Notes: a model not told the origin generated them from the letters alone. Shown: positions 50,736-58,970, counted from the stretch's first letter. The stretch: 64,000 nt of DNA from Microbacterium azadirachtae (GCF_000956505.1 NZ_JYIX01000029.1:1-64000); one strand, 5' to 3'. Made by a program: numbers and translations.

Positions 50736-51436
50736 TGCAGGACCTCTGGGATCTCCTCGAGGCGCAGGCGGCGCCCGGTGTAGAAGGGCACCTCCTCCTT
50801 CACGTAGCGGCGCGCGTCGGTGTAGCGGAGGTCGCGCATGAGGTCCACGAGCTCGGTCGGGTCGTCCGCCTCGAGCGGCAGCAGCCATTCGTAGTCGCCC
50901 AGCGCGAAGGCGGCGACGGTGTTGGCGATGACCCCGCGGAAGGCGGCACCCTTGCGGCCGTGCTCGGCGAGCATGCGGCGGCGCTCGTCCTCCTCGATCA
51001 GGTACCACTCCGGCGTGCGCACGAACGGGTACAGGCAGAGCCAGTCCTTCGCATCGACGCCGCGCAGGAAGCCGGGCACGTGCGCGCGGTTGAACTCCGC
51101 GTCGCGGTGCACGCCCATCACGTTCCAGGTCGGCAGCAGGGTGCGCAGGAGCTCGGTGCGGCGCAGGCGTCGCAGGGCCTTCTGCAGCTCCTCGGGGCTG
51201 GGGCCGTGCAGCCACACCATGAGGTCGGCGTCGGCCTTGAGTCCGGAGACGTCGTAGAAGCCGCGGATCGAGATCCCCCCGTCCTCGATGAGACGGACGA
51301 TGTCCTCCAGCTCGGTCGCGTCGGACTCGACCACGGGAGCGGAGGGGTCGCGGCGCCACACTGCCCACAGGGTGAAACCCTGGGGCGAGGCGTCGGAGTC
51401 GGCGGCGAGCACGGGCGTTTCTGCAGCTTCAGCCAT
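50732..51436 (-). CDS. hemQ: Coproheme decarboxylase (HemQ)
   Basis: 234 residues from the ATG at 51436. HemQ oxidatively decarboxylates coproheme to heme b, the last step of the coproporphyrin-dependent pathway. The chlorite-dismutase-like fold is recognisable: FTLWAVWRRD, GFYDVSGLKADADLMVWLHG, and LCLYPFVRTPEWYLI, which carries the YPF tyrosine of the catalytic region; a conserved His appears in MLAEHGRKGAAF. First of the tight hemQ-hemC-hemD-hemB series. Frames can be extended upstream, but the domain starts here. Confidence 0.93.
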   Translation of the reverse strand: MAEAAETPVLAADSDASPQGFTLWAVWRRDPSAPVVESDATELEDIVRLIEDGGISIRGFYDVSGLKADADLMVWLHGPSPEELQKALRRLRRTELLRTLLPTWNVMGVHRDAEFNRAHVPGFLRGVDAKDWLCLYPFVRTPEWYLIEEDERRRMLAEHGRKGAAFRGVIANTVAAFALGDYEWLLPLEADDPTELVDLMRDLRYTDARRYVKEEVPFYTGRRLRLEEIPEVLQ

Positions 51437-51532
51437 GGATCCAGTCTGCCCCCTCCGGCTATGAGGTGCAGACCGCGAGACCGATCCGGGGCTCGCTACG
51501 CCCGGATCCGCCGTCACCGCGCTCACCCCGGA

Positions 51533-51611
51533 TGACCGCGAGACTCCAACTGGGCGACGAGACTGCGCATCAGGCACGCAGTCTCGTCGCGGAGTTGGAG
51601 TCTCGCGGTCA
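51533..51611. repeat. Perfect nested two-box palindrome (GAGACT boxes)
   Basis: Outer arms TGACCGCGAGACTCCAACT (51533-51551) and its exact complement (51593-51611); inner arms CGACGAGACTGCG (51555-51567) and exact complement (51577-51589); loop of 9. Inner and outer boxes share CGAGACT. It lies between hemQ and the membrane-protein gene at 51628. Confidence 0.88.
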
Positions 51612-51627
51612 GGTAGGGAGCCGGCGG

Positions 51628-51903
51628 TCAGCGGGAGATGCTGCGGGCGACCGCCCAGACAACGCCGCCGACGACCGCCGCGACACCGACGACCGCCGCG
51701 ATGGCGCCGACCGGGTTGCGGCGCACGAACGAGCGCAGCTTGACCTTGCCTTCGACGGTCGCCTTCTCGAGGCGGCGGGGCACGTTGCCCTTCTCCTCGA
51801 TCGCGAGCAGCGCCGCCTTCAGCTCGGCACGGGCCGAGGCGACGGGATCGACGATCCCGTTCGGCACCGCCGTGCGCGGGATGTTCACCGGGTCAACGGC
51901 CAT
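51628..51903 (-). CDS. Small single-helix membrane protein
   Basis: 91 residues. A charged N-terminal region (residues 20-60, helical, ASARAELKAALLAIEEKGNVPRRLEKATVEGKVKLRSFVRRN) precedes one membrane helix (PVGAIAAVVGVAAVVGGVVWAVA). The plan resembles DUF3618-type proteins that often follow a holin-like gene in Actinobacteria. Its start overlaps the end of the holin-like gene by 11 bp. Third of a three-gene unit of membrane-associated proteins. Function unknown. Confidence 0.75.
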   Translation of the reverse strand: MAVDPVNIPRTAVPNGIVDPVASARAELKAALLAIEEKGNVPRRLEKATVEGKVKLRSFVRRNPVGAIAAVVGVAAVVGGVVWAVARSISR

Positions 51904-52297
51904 CGCCGGCCTCCTTCACGATGCGGATGTCGGTGGCCACGGCCTGCGCGGGGTTCTCCCGGCGCAGGACCTTGCGGAACTTCAGGATCCCGAGCAGCGC
52001 GAACACGAGCACCGCGAGCAGCAGGATCCCGAACGTGATGATCGCGGAGAGCCACACCGGGAACCACGACGAGAGCCCGGCGATCGCGAACACGAGCACG
52101 ACCGGCACGGTCCAGAACAGGAAGAACAGCGCGACCAGGAACCAGACGCTGCCGATGCCGGCGTCCTTCGCGGTCCGCGAGATCCAGGTCTTGGCCGCGT
52201 CGATCTCGGCCTTGACCAGGGTGCTGACGAGGTCGGGGAGGTCGCCGAGCAGCGTCAGCAGGCTGTCGTCGGCGCGATCCCGGAAATTGCCGGCCAT
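51893..52297 (-). CDS. Phage-holin-like membrane protein (Holin-X type)
   Basis: 134 residues. Two strong membrane helices are visible (GSVWFLVALFFLFWTVPVVLVFAIAGL and WLSAIITFGILLLAVLVFALLGIL), preceded by a helical region with SLLTLLGDLPDLVSTLVKAEIDAAK. This arrangement matches the Actinobacterial Holin-X/Phage_holin_3_6 family, encoded in chromosomes without phages, so lysis function is unlikely. It starts 1 bp after the stop of the upstream YtxH-like gene. Function unknown, perhaps envelope related. Confidence 0.82.
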   Translation of the reverse strand: MAGNFRDRADDSLLTLLGDLPDLVSTLVKAEIDAAKTWISRTAKDAGIGSVWFLVALFFLFWTVPVVLVFAIAGLSSWFPVWLSAIITFGILLLAVLVFALLGILKFRKVLRRENPAQAVATDIRIVKEAGDGR

Positions 52298-52298
52298 G

Positions 52299-52721
52299 TC
52301 AGGCGCCTGCGGAAGGCTTCTTCGTCGCGGTCTTCGCGCCGGACGCCGTGCGGGGCTTCGCCTTGCCCTCGGCGGCCGCGACAGTCGCCTCCGCCGCCGC
52401 GACAGTCTCCTCCGCGGCCTGCTTGACCTCGGCCGCGACGGTCTTGCCGCTCGCGAGGGTGGAGTCCACGCGCTGACCCGGCGTGCCGTCGGACGTCGCG
52501 GCCTTGACGATCTTCACCGCACCGGTCCACAGCGCCTGAGGCACGGCGGCAGCCTGGGTCTTCGCGAAGTCCTGCACCTTGTGCACCTGCGCCTGCACCG
52601 GATCGAGGTGCCAGACCTTGAGCCACTGCTTCTTGATCTGCTCGTAGCGCTCGCGCCCTGCACGGGTGCCCAGCACGTATCCGACGCCGAGTCCGACGAC
52701 GAGTCCGATCTTCCCCTTCAT
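52299..52721 (-). CDS. YtxH-like protein
   Basis: 140 residues. The N-terminus MKGKIGLVVGLGVGYVLGTRAGRERYEQI is a glycine-zipper-like membrane or amphipathic segment followed by the GTRAGRERYE phrase found in YtxH-type proteins. The remainder is helical and charged, ending in an Ala/Lys/Thr-rich tail. GGAGACC lies before the ATG. First gene of the three-gene membrane unit, inserted between the two heme blocks. A short palindrome lies upstream. Function unknown; YtxH proteins are often stress-related. Confidence 0.78.
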   Translation of the reverse strand: MKGKIGLVVGLGVGYVLGTRAGRERYEQIKKQWLKVWHLDPVQAQVHKVQDFAKTQAAAVPQALWTGAVKIVKAATSDGTPGQRVDSTLASGKTVAAEVKQAAEETVAAAEATVAAAEGKAKPRTASGAKTATKKPSAGA

Positions 52722-52770
52722 GGGGTCTCCTCACGATTGCGGTCTCTGCGGACCTCCAGCGTAACCCTGT

Positions 52771-52786
52771 ATGCCGATTTCGGCAT
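52771..52786. promoter_or_regulatory. ATGCCGA-TT-TCGGCAT palindrome
   Basis: A perfect 7-bp inverted repeat between the hemG stop (52830) and the YtxH-like start (52721), minus strand. It could be an operator for the membrane-protein unit or a weak terminator for hemG. Confidence 0.4.
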
Positions 52787-52829
52787 CTATCGGCCGGAGG
52801 ACCGCGGAACGACGGCGATGTCCGAGTCG

Positions 52830-54380
52830 TCAGCCCCAGAGAAGGGCGTGCCGGATGCGCTCCGCCTCGGCCTTCGCGTGCGGGACGACCTGCGCGAGCC
52901 CCGTGCCGCTCAGCCACGCCCCGGTCGCGGCGACGCCAGGTACGGCCGCGACCGCCGCCGACGCCGCGGTGCGCCGCTCTGCCGCGCCGAGCACCGCGGA
53001 GGGCTGCGCCTGCACGAACCGCGCCCGGTGGCTGCCGCGCAGCTGTGCGGGGCGAAGGGCGACGCCGAGGAGCGCCGAGGCCTCGGCCAGTGCGAGTGCG
53101 CCCGCCGCTTCGTCGTCGAGGGCGCCGGTCGCCGGATCCTCCCCCGCCGAGCCGAAGGACACCCGCACGACGTGCCGGGATCCGGCCCGCTCGCGCAGCC
53201 AGGCCCACTTCGCACTGCTGTGCGTGAGGGCCTTCGCGGTGTGGGATCCGGGCACCGTGAGCACGCCGGATCCCCGAGGGGCCGCATCGAGTTCGGGGGC
53301 GTCCAGGACGAGGGTGACGATCTCGATACGCGGGGAGGAACCGGCCACGACCGCGGCGAGCTCCGGCACATGCGGAGCGAGCAGCCGCCGCGCCGTCGCC
53401 TCATCGGCGGCGACGATCACGGCGTCGAAGCGAAGTGGGGCGCCGGACAGGTCGGCGCCGCCGCCCTCGATCCCCTCGGGCGCCGTCTCGGACCCAGCAG
53501 CCGTCGGATCCGGATCCGCGACCTGGACGGTCCAGCCGTCGTCGTCGCGCGAGAGCCCCTCGACCGGAGCGCCGGTGCGCACCTCGGATCCGAGCAGCTC
53601 GATGCGGGCGATCAGGGCGTCGACCAAGCCGGACATGCCGCCGGCGAGGCCCTGCACCGCCGCACCGGGGGCGCGCCCGGATCCGCCGGTGATCTCGGCG
53701 ACCGCGCCGGAGAGCGATCCGGCGCGGGTCAGGGCCGCGTTCAGAGTGGGCGCCGCGACGTCGACGTCGATGTCGTCGGGGTGCGCGGAGTACACGCCCG
53801 TGCTGACCGGGGCCACGAGGCGGTCGAGCACGCGGGCGCCCATGCGCTTGCGCACCAGACGACCCAGGCTGTGGTCGTGGCCGATCGTGAGCGGCGGCAG
53901 CAGGCGATCCAGCCAGGCGCGCCAGGTGCCGTTCCAGCCGATCACGCGGCGCACGTCCTCGGCGAAGGGGTTCGCCGGGATGCCGAGCAGCCCGCCCTTC
54001 GGCAGCGGAGCCGCGCCGCCGGGGATCCCCGCGACCCAGGCTCCGCCCGGCTCCGGCGAGACGACGCGGTCGTCGAGGCCGAGGTCGGACAGGAGCGCCC
54101 GCACATGTCCGCCCCGCACGGCGAAGCTCTCGGCTCCGGCGTCGAAGGCGAGCCCGTCGGCCTCGCCCGACTGCACGGCGCCGCCGGCCCGCTCCTGCGC
54201 CTCGAACACGGTCGCGTGCGCGCCGATCGCGGCGATCGACTCGGCTGCGACGAGCCCCGCGACCCCGCCGCCGACCACGGCGACGCGCAGGTGCGCCGCC
54301 TTCGCGGCGAGCTCCGGGGTGTGCGCGGGGTCGGAGGCGCGCCCCTGTCCGGGGACGCGCCCCGGATCCGGCGTGCTCAT
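52830..54380 (-). CDS. hemG: Coproporphyrinogen III/protoporphyrinogen oxidase (HemY type)
   Basis: 516 residues; the ATG at 54380 overlaps the hemE stop as ATGA. The FAD-binding motif [39 protein letters not shown] lies at about 33-70, and [34 protein letters not shown] and [23 protein letters not shown] are typical of the oxygen-dependent oxidase family. In monoderms with HemQ this enzyme oxidises coproporphyrinogen III to coproporphyrin III (also named CgoX or HemY). The first 30 residues are a polar extension. Second gene after hemE. Confidence 0.93.
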   Translation of the reverse strand: MSTPDPGRVPGQGRASDPAHTPELAAKAAHLRVAVVGGGVAGLVAAESIAAIGAHATVFEAQERAGGAVQSGEADGLAFDAGAESFAVRGGHVRALLSDLGLDDRVVSPEPGGAWVAGIPGGAAPLPKGGLLGIPANPFAEDVRRVIGWNGTWRAWLDRLLPPLTIGHDHSLGRLVRKRMGARVLDRLVAPVSTGVYSAHPDDIDVDVAAPTLNAALTRAGSLSGAVAEITGGSGRAPGAAVQGLAGGMSGLVDALIARIELLGSEVRTGAPVEGLSRDDDGWTVQVADPDPTAAGSETAPEGIEGGGADLSGAPLRFDAVIVAADEATARRLLAPHVPELAAVVAGSSPRIEIVTLVLDAPELDAAPRGSGVLTVPGSHTAKALTHSSAKWAWLRERAGSRHVVRVSFGSAGEDPATGALDDEAAGALALAEASALLGVALRPAQLRGSHRARFVQAQPSAVLGAAERRTAASAAVAAVPGVAATGAWLSGTGLAQVVPHAKAEAERIRHALLWG

Positions 54381-55435
54381 CGCGCCGCTCCGGAGGCGAC
54401 CGACTCCGCGCCGACCTCGTGCACGAGTTCGACGATGCGGGTGAGCACCGAGGGGTCGGTCTCGGGCGGCACGCCGTGGCCGAGGTTCAGGATGTGCGCG
54501 CGGGCGGCGGTGCCGCGGCGCAGCACGTCGCGGACATGCGCCTCGAGCACGGGCCAGGGCGCGGTGAGCAGTGCGGGGTCGATGTTGCCCTGCACGGTCA
54601 CGTCATCGCCGAGCACGGCGACGGCCTCGTCGAGCGGCAGGCGCCAGTCGACGCCGACCGCGTCGGCGCGCCCGTCCAGGCGCATGTCCGCGAGGAACGG
54701 CCCCGTGCCGACGCCGAAGTGGATGACCGGGGCGTCGATGCCGTCGACGGCGGCCGCCGAGTGCGGCGCGACGAAGGCCCGGTAGTCGGCGGGGCTGAGC
54801 GAACCGGCCCAGGAGTCGAAGAGCTGCACCGCGCTCGCCCCTGCCGCGCGCTGCGCGTCGAGGAAGGTGCGCGAGATCCGCGCGAGCCAGCCCGCGAGCC
54901 GGTTCCACGAGTCCGGATCCGTGTGCATCATCGCCCTGGCACGCAGGTGCTCCTTCGAGGGCCCGCCCTCGACGAGGTAGGCGGCGAGCGTGAACGGCGC
55001 TCCCGCGAAGCCGATCAGCGGGATGGTGTCGCCGAGCTCCGCGACGACGAGCCGCACCGCCTCTGCGATCTGCGTCGTGTCGAGCGAGGCCGGGTCGATC
55101 GCCGTGATCCGGTCGACGTCCGCCGCGGTCCGCACGGGCGACGCGAAGACCGGTCCACGTCCTGGCTCGATCTCGACCTCGACGCCGGCGAGGCGCAGGG
55201 GCACCACGATGTCGCTGAAGAAGATGCCCGCGTCGACCTTGTGCCGGCGCACGGGCTGCAGGGTGATCTCCGCCGCGAGGTCGGGGGTGAGGCATGCGTC
55301 GAGCATCCGGGTGCCGACCCGCAGGTCGCGGTACTCGGGCAGCGAGCGGCCGGCCTGGCGCATGAACCACACGGGGGTGGTGTCGGGGCGGTCTCCGGCG
55401 AGGGCGCGCAGCAGCGGGGCGTCGTTGAGGGGCAT
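54377..55435 (-). CDS. hemE: Uroporphyrinogen decarboxylase
   Basis: 352 residues from the ATG at 55435, with GGGGAGAATGGATCC before it, a leader almost identical to that of hemL. It removes four acetate carboxyls of uroporphyrinogen III to give coproporphyrinogen III. Landmarks: [90 protein letters not shown] and [12 protein letters not shown]. First gene of the hemE-hemG pair, divergent from hemA. Confidence 0.96.
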   Translation of the reverse strand: MPLNDAPLLRALAGDRPDTTPVWFMRQAGRSLPEYRDLRVGTRMLDACLTPDLAAEITLQPVRRHKVDAGIFFSDIVVPLRLAGVEVEIEPGRGPVFASPVRTAADVDRITAIDPASLDTTQIAEAVRLVVAELGDTIPLIGFAGAPFTLAAYLVEGGPSKEHLRARAMMHTDPDSWNRLAGWLARISRTFLDAQRAAGASAVQLFDSWAGSLSPADYRAFVAPHSAAAVDGIDAPVIHFGVGTGPFLADMRLDGRADAVGVDWRLPLDEAVAVLGDDVTVQGNIDPALLTAPWPVLEAHVRDVLRRGTAARAHILNLGHGVPPETDPSVLTRIVELVHEVGAESVASGAAR

Positions 55436-55503
55436 GGATCCATTCTCCCCGACCTCTGCTTTGCAGCGAATGGGGATCCGTCGGTGGTCGGATCCGTCGG
55501 GCT

Positions 55504-55620
55504 GCCGGTTTTGGGGCACCCCGAGCCGGTTTTGGGGCACCCTCTGCCGTTTTGGGGCGCCCTAGGCCACGATTCCCGACCGTGGCGCGCCCCAAAACGA
55601 CGTGGCGCGCCCCGAATCGG
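55504..55620. repeat. Nested palindrome, family 2, copy f
   Basis: Three left boxes (GCCGGTTTTGGGGCACC twice, at 55504 and 55525, and GCCGTTTTGGGGCGCC at 55547) and two right boxes (GCGCCCCAAAAC near 55588, GCGCCCCGAATCGG ending 55620); centre GGCCACGATTCCCGACCGTGGC. Confidence 0.85.
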
Positions 55621-55667
55621 GGTTCTCGAGAAGACGAGGCCCCGAGGGCTCAGGGGGTCACCTCGAG

Positions 55668-55762
55668 CCGGTTTTGGGGCGCCCTCTGCCGCTTTGGGGC
55701 GCCCTAGGCCACGATTCCCGGCCACGGCGCGCCCCAAAACGACGTGGCGCGCCCCGAATCGG
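55668..55762. repeat. Nested palindrome, family 2, copy g
   Basis: Boxes GCCGGTTTTGGGGCGCC (55667), GCCGCTTTGGGGCGCC (55688), GCGCCCCAAAAC (55729), GCGCCCCGAATCGG (ending 55762). A close sister of copy f, including the centre. Confidence 0.85.
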
Positions 55763-55839
55763 CGAGACGAACAGACCGAGACCGGTCGGATCCGTGTCGC
55801 CGCGCGACGGCGTCCAGGATCCGCAAAGGGCGCGGAGCG

Positions 55840-55845
55840 TAAACT
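55840..55845 (+). promoter_or_regulatory. -10 box of leaderless hemA transcript
   Basis: TAAACT ends 6 bases before the GTG at 55852, so transcription should begin at or next to the start codon. No ribosome site is present. Confidence 0.6.
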
Positions 55846-55851
55846 CTCAGG

Positions 55852-57186
55852 GTGCTGCTCTGCGTCACGGCGAATCACAAGACCGCCCCCTTCGACCTCC
55901 TCGAACGACTCAGTCGCACCCCGGATGACCTGGCCGGATCCCTCTCCGAAGGATCCAAGGGCGCCGTCGTGCTCGCGACCTGCAACCGCTTCGAGGCCTA
56001 TGTCGACGTCGACGGCACGGCCGACGAGAGCGACGTCGCCCGGATCCTGAGCACCGTTTCAGAGCGCAGCGGGATCCCCGCCGACACGCTCAACGCCTCC
56101 TCCGCCGTGCACTCCGGCGCCAGGGTCGTCGAGCACCTCTTCGCCGTCGCGTCCGGACTCGAGTCCGTGGTCTCCGGCGAGGGCGAGATCGCCGGCCAGG
56201 TGCGGCGCGCGCTCACCTCGGCCCGCACGCACGGCACGACCTCCCCCGAGCTGGAGCGCCTGTTCCAGCGCGCGAGCGAAGCGCAGCGCAAGGTCAAGAA
56301 CGACACCGCCCTGGGGCGCGCCGGCCGGTCGCTCGTGCGCCTCGCCCTCGAGCTGGCCGACAGCCGCATCGCCGACTGGGGCACCGCCCGCGTGCTGCTC
56401 GTCGGCACCGGCGCCTACGCCGCGGTGACCCTGGCGACGCTGCGCGAGCGCGGCGCCCACGACATCAGCGTGCACTCCCCCTCGGGGCGCGGCGCCGCAT
56501 TCGCCGCGAAGCACGGCATCCGCGCGCTGCCCAAGGCGGAGTACGCCCGGGCCGCCGCGCACGCCTCGATCGTGATCACGTGCACGAGCGCCGAGCAGCC
56601 CGTGCTCGATGCCGCGATCCTGCGCGAGGGCCGCGGGCCGGCGCTGACCGCGCTGCCCGCCCCGGACGGCACGGCCGTCGACTGCCCGATCCCCGGCCAC
56701 GGCTTCTCCGCCGGCGCGACGCCGTCGCAGCTGATCGTCGACCTGGGCATGCCGCGCAACGTGGCGCCGGACGTCGCCGAGGTCGAGGGCGTCGCCCTGC
56801 TCGACCTCGAGACGATCCGCCTGCACGCGCCGCTCGAGGAGCTGCAGGCGACCGACGCGGCCCGCTCGATCGTGCGCGCCGCCGCCGCGACGTTCCACGA
56901 GGTCGGCGCCCGCGAGAGCGTGACCCCGGCCGTCGTCGCCCTGCGCGGGCACATCTTCGGGCTGCTCGAGGCCGAGATCGACCGCGCCCGCAAGCGCGGC
57001 GACGACGGCGGACAGGTCGAGCAGGCGATGCGCCACCTCGCGGGCGTGCTGCTGCACGCGCCGACCAGCCGCGCGCACGAGCTCGCCGCGCAGGGACGCG
57101 GATCCGAGTTCATCGCCGCCGTCGAGACGCTGTACGGCCTCAGTGCCGAGGTCGAGGCGCAGCAGGACGACGCCGCCACGGCCTGA
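55852..57186 (+). CDS. hemA: Glutamyl-tRNA reductase
   Basis: 444 residues from a GTG at 55852. It reduces glutamyl-tRNA to glutamate-1-semialdehyde, the entry step of C5 heme synthesis. Landmarks: CVTANHKTAPFDLLERL, VVLATCNRFEAYVD (catalytic Cys), ASGLESVVSGEGEIAGQVRRA, NDTALGRAGRSLVRLALELA, VLLVGTGAYAAVTLATL (NADPH loop) and LIVDLGMPRNVAPDV. The C-terminal dimerisation helices are complete. It is divergent from hemE-hemG and lies with nearly all the other heme genes of the window. Confidence 0.96.
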   Translation: MLLCVTANHKTAPFDLLERLSRTPDDLAGSLSEGSKGAVVLATCNRFEAYVDVDGTADESDVARILSTVSERSGIPADTLNASSAVHSGARVVEHLFAVASGLESVVSGEGEIAGQVRRALTSARTHGTTSPELERLFQRASEAQRKVKNDTALGRAGRSLVRLALELADSRIADWGTARVLLVGTGAYAAVTLATLRERGAHDISVHSPSGRGAAFAAKHGIRALPKAEYARAAAHASIVITCTSAEQPVLDAAILREGRGPALTALPAPDGTAVDCPIPGHGFSAGATPSQLIVDLGMPRNVAPDVAEVEGVALLDLETIRLHAPLEELQATDAARSIVRAAAATFHEVGARESVTPAVVALRGHIFGLLEAEIDRARKRGDDGGQVEQAMRHLAGVLLHAPTSRAHELAAQGRGSEFIAAVETLYGLSAEVEAQQDDAATA

Positions 57187-57202
57187 TTCCGTCCCCTCGC
57201 GA

Positions 57203-57208
57203 CTAGCC
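57203..57208 (+). promoter_or_regulatory. -10 box of leaderless arr transcript
   Basis: TAGCCT ends 7 bases before the GTG at 57216; no ribosome site is seen, so the arr mRNA is probably leaderless. Confidence 0.5.
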
Positions 57209-57215
57209 TGAGACG

Positions 57216-57626
57216 GTGAGCGACGTGACAGACGAAGGACCGTTCTTCCACGGCACCAAGGCGGATCTGCAGCCTGGCGACCTCCTCACGGCGGGGTTCC
57301 GGTCGAACTACCGGCCCGAGATCGTGATGAACCACATCTACTTCACGGCGCTGCGCGATGGCGCAGGCCTCGCGGCGGAGCTCGCGGCCGGCGATGCTGC
57401 ACCGCGCGTGTACCTCGTCGAGCCGATCGGCGCGTTCGAGGACGACCCGAACGTCACCGACAAGAAGTTCCCCGGCAATCCGACCCGTTCCTACCGCAGC
57501 GCGGATCCGCTCCGCGTCGTCGCCGAGATCGACGATTGGCCCCGGCTCGCCCCGGAGGCACTGCAGGACTGGCGCGACCACCTGGCGTCGCTCCTCTCCG
57601 ACGAGCGCGGCGAGATCATCAACTAG
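57216..57626 (+). CDS. arr: Rifampin ADP-ribosyltransferase
   Basis: 136 residues from a GTG, the standard Arr length (about 138-142). Arr transfers ADP-ribose from NAD to the C23 hydroxyl of rifamycins and inactivates them. Hallmarks: FFHGTKADLQPGDLLTAGFRSNY, the HIYFTA block, the VYLVEPIGAFEDDPNVTDKKFPGNPTRSYRS core, and VVAEIDDW with conserved acidic residues. Base composition equals that of its neighbours and no mobile element is nearby, so it looks like a resident chromosomal arr gene, as in many environmental Actinobacteria. Confidence 0.95.
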   Translation: MSDVTDEGPFFHGTKADLQPGDLLTAGFRSNYRPEIVMNHIYFTALRDGAGLAAELAAGDAAPRVYLVEPIGAFEDDPNVTDKKFPGNPTRSYRSADPLRVVAEIDDWPRLAPEALQDWRDHLASLLSDERGEIIN

Positions 57627-57650
57627 CGGGTCCGATCCCGGGGTTCGCCC

Positions 57651-58496
57651 TCAGACGAGGGTTCCGTCGTCGAACAGCACGGTGAGTCCCTGCAGCAGCT
57701 GGGTCCAGCCCTGCTCGAGCCCGGCGATGGCTTCGACAGCACCGGACCGCACACCGTCCGCCTCGATCCTCAGGTCGACCACCGTGGTGTCACCGGCCGC
57801 ACGCAGCTCGACCGTGTGCACAGCGGCGAAGAGCGCCTCCCCGGCCTCGTCGACCGGCGCGAGCGCGAACACCAGACGCCGGCCTGGATCCGCCTCGATC
57901 ACGCGCCCCTCCGAACGATAGGTCGCGCCCCCCGGCTCGCCGAGTGCGAACCGGATGTGCGCCCCGGCCTCCGGCGCGATCGAGAGCTCGCGCACATCGA
58001 AGTGCGGCGGCGCCCACCACCGCGCAGCGGATGCCGGATCCGTCCACGCGCGCCATACGGCATCGATGTCCGCGCCGACCTCGGCGCGGAGGGAGAAAGC
58101 ACGAGCGCCGCCGGGGGCCGCCTCCTCCTGAGCGATCGCCCGCCCGTACGCCTGCAGCGCCTGGTCGTCGCGATCGGCCTGCGCCCAGCCACCGAGCCAC
58201 GTCGCGAGGGACGCGAACGCGGCGCTGTCCAGGCTGACGACCCGGCGCCGACCGAGCTTGTGGATCGTGACCAGTCCCGCCGCCTCGAGGGCCTGGAGGT
58301 GCTTCGTGGTCTGCGGCTGCAGGGCGCCGATCGCCTCTGCGACGCCCCCGACGGTGCTCGCACTCGCGGCGAGGACCTCCAGGATCCGGAACCTCGTCGG
58401 CTCCCCCATCGCGGCGAAGGCCCGCTGCGGATCGGCGGATCCGGGGACCCCGCCCGCGAGATCCCCGGAAGCCGGTGCTCCCCCGGGGTCGCTCAT
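57651..58496 (-). CDS. ArsR-type regulator fused to SRPBCC (AHSA1) domain
   Basis: 281 residues. Residues 25-110 are an ArsR winged helix-turn-helix (FAAMGEPTRFRILEVLAASASTVGGVAEAIGALQPQTTKHLQALEAAGLV) without the metal-binding ELCVC motif. Residues 135-281 are an AHSA1/START-like SRPBCC domain (LRAEVGADIDAVWRAWTDPASAARWWAPP, GWTQLLQGL). Such fusions are known in Actinobacteria. The ATG at 58496 overlaps the stop of the upstream SRPBCC gene as ATGA, so both proteins are made together, and a perfect operator-like palindrome sits in their promoter. The SRPBCC part may sense a hydrophobic ligand. Confidence 0.87.
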   Translation of the reverse strand: MSDPGGAPASGDLAGGVPGSADPQRAFAAMGEPTRFRILEVLAASASTVGGVAEAIGALQPQTTKHLQALEAAGLVTIHKLGRRRVVSLDSAAFASLATWLGGWAQADRDDQALQAYGRAIAQEEAAPGGARAFSLRAEVGADIDAVWRAWTDPASAARWWAPPHFDVRELSIAPEAGAHIRFALGEPGGATYRSEGRVIEADPGRRLVFALAPVDEAGEALFAAVHTVELRAAGDTTVVDLRIEADGVRSGAVEAIAGLEQGWTQLLQGLTVLFDDGTLV

Positions 58497-58963
58497 TCGG
58501 CAGCGACGAGCGCGGCGAGATTGTCGAGCTCGTTCGCCCGCCCCGCGAGCAGGCGCTGCGTCCACACGTCGTCGTGCAGGGACTCGACCTTCATGACGAT
58601 GCGGGTGCCGCCGTCCACCGCGGGCTGCAGCTCGATCTCGGTGAGCTGCTCGTACTCGTCGTGGCCCGGCACGAAGTCGATGAGCGAGGAGTACCCGAGC
58701 CGCGTCGGCTCCTCGATCTCGGTGAAGCGCTTGCGCGACGCCGTGGCGAGCGGCATCCCGTTCTGCTCCATGAAGGCGACCTGCTCGGGCGCGACAGCCG
58801 TCATCGTGTACTTGAGCGCACCGCCGGGGCGCAGGTCGAGGGCGGTCACGTCGGTGCGGAAGCCGTCCGGCGCCCACCAGCGCGAGATGCCCGCCGGAGT
58901 GGTCCAGAGCTCCCAAACCCGTTGCGGGGAGGCGGAGACGTTTCGTTCGATGATCTCGTTCAT
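58493..58963 (-). CDS. SRPBCC (AHSA1) domain protein
   Basis: 156 residues. The AHSA1/Bet v 1-like fold is indicated by VSASPQRVWELWTTPAGISRWWAPDGF, LRPGGALKYTMTAV, RKRFTEIEEPTRLGYSSLIDF and TRIVMKVESLHDDVWTQRLLAGRANELDNLAAL. Proteins of this class bind hydrophobic ligands in a deep pocket. It is the first gene of a pair with the ArsR-SRPBCC gene, whose own SRPBCC half resembles it. The promoter places the start codon at or near +1, so the mRNA is leaderless. Role unknown. Confidence 0.85.
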   Translation of the reverse strand: MNEIIERNVSASPQRVWELWTTPAGISRWWAPDGFRTDVTALDLRPGGALKYTMTAVAPEQVAFMEQNGMPLATASRKRFTEIEEPTRLGYSSLIDFVPGHDEYEQLTEIELQPAVDGGTRIVMKVESLHDDVWTQRLLAGRANELDNLAALVAAE

Positions 58964-58970
58964 GGATCCA

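Larger units (their letters stand above)
55436..55851. other. Repeat-rich region between divergent hemE and hemA
   Basis: About 415 bp without a gene. It holds two family 2 palindromes (copies f, g) and, at its right end, the hemA promoter. Confidence 0.8.

Noticed and set aside
51893..52297. Holin-like gene as a prophage remnant
   Set aside because: No other phage gene is near; Holin-X proteins are ordinary chromosomal genes in Actinobacteria.
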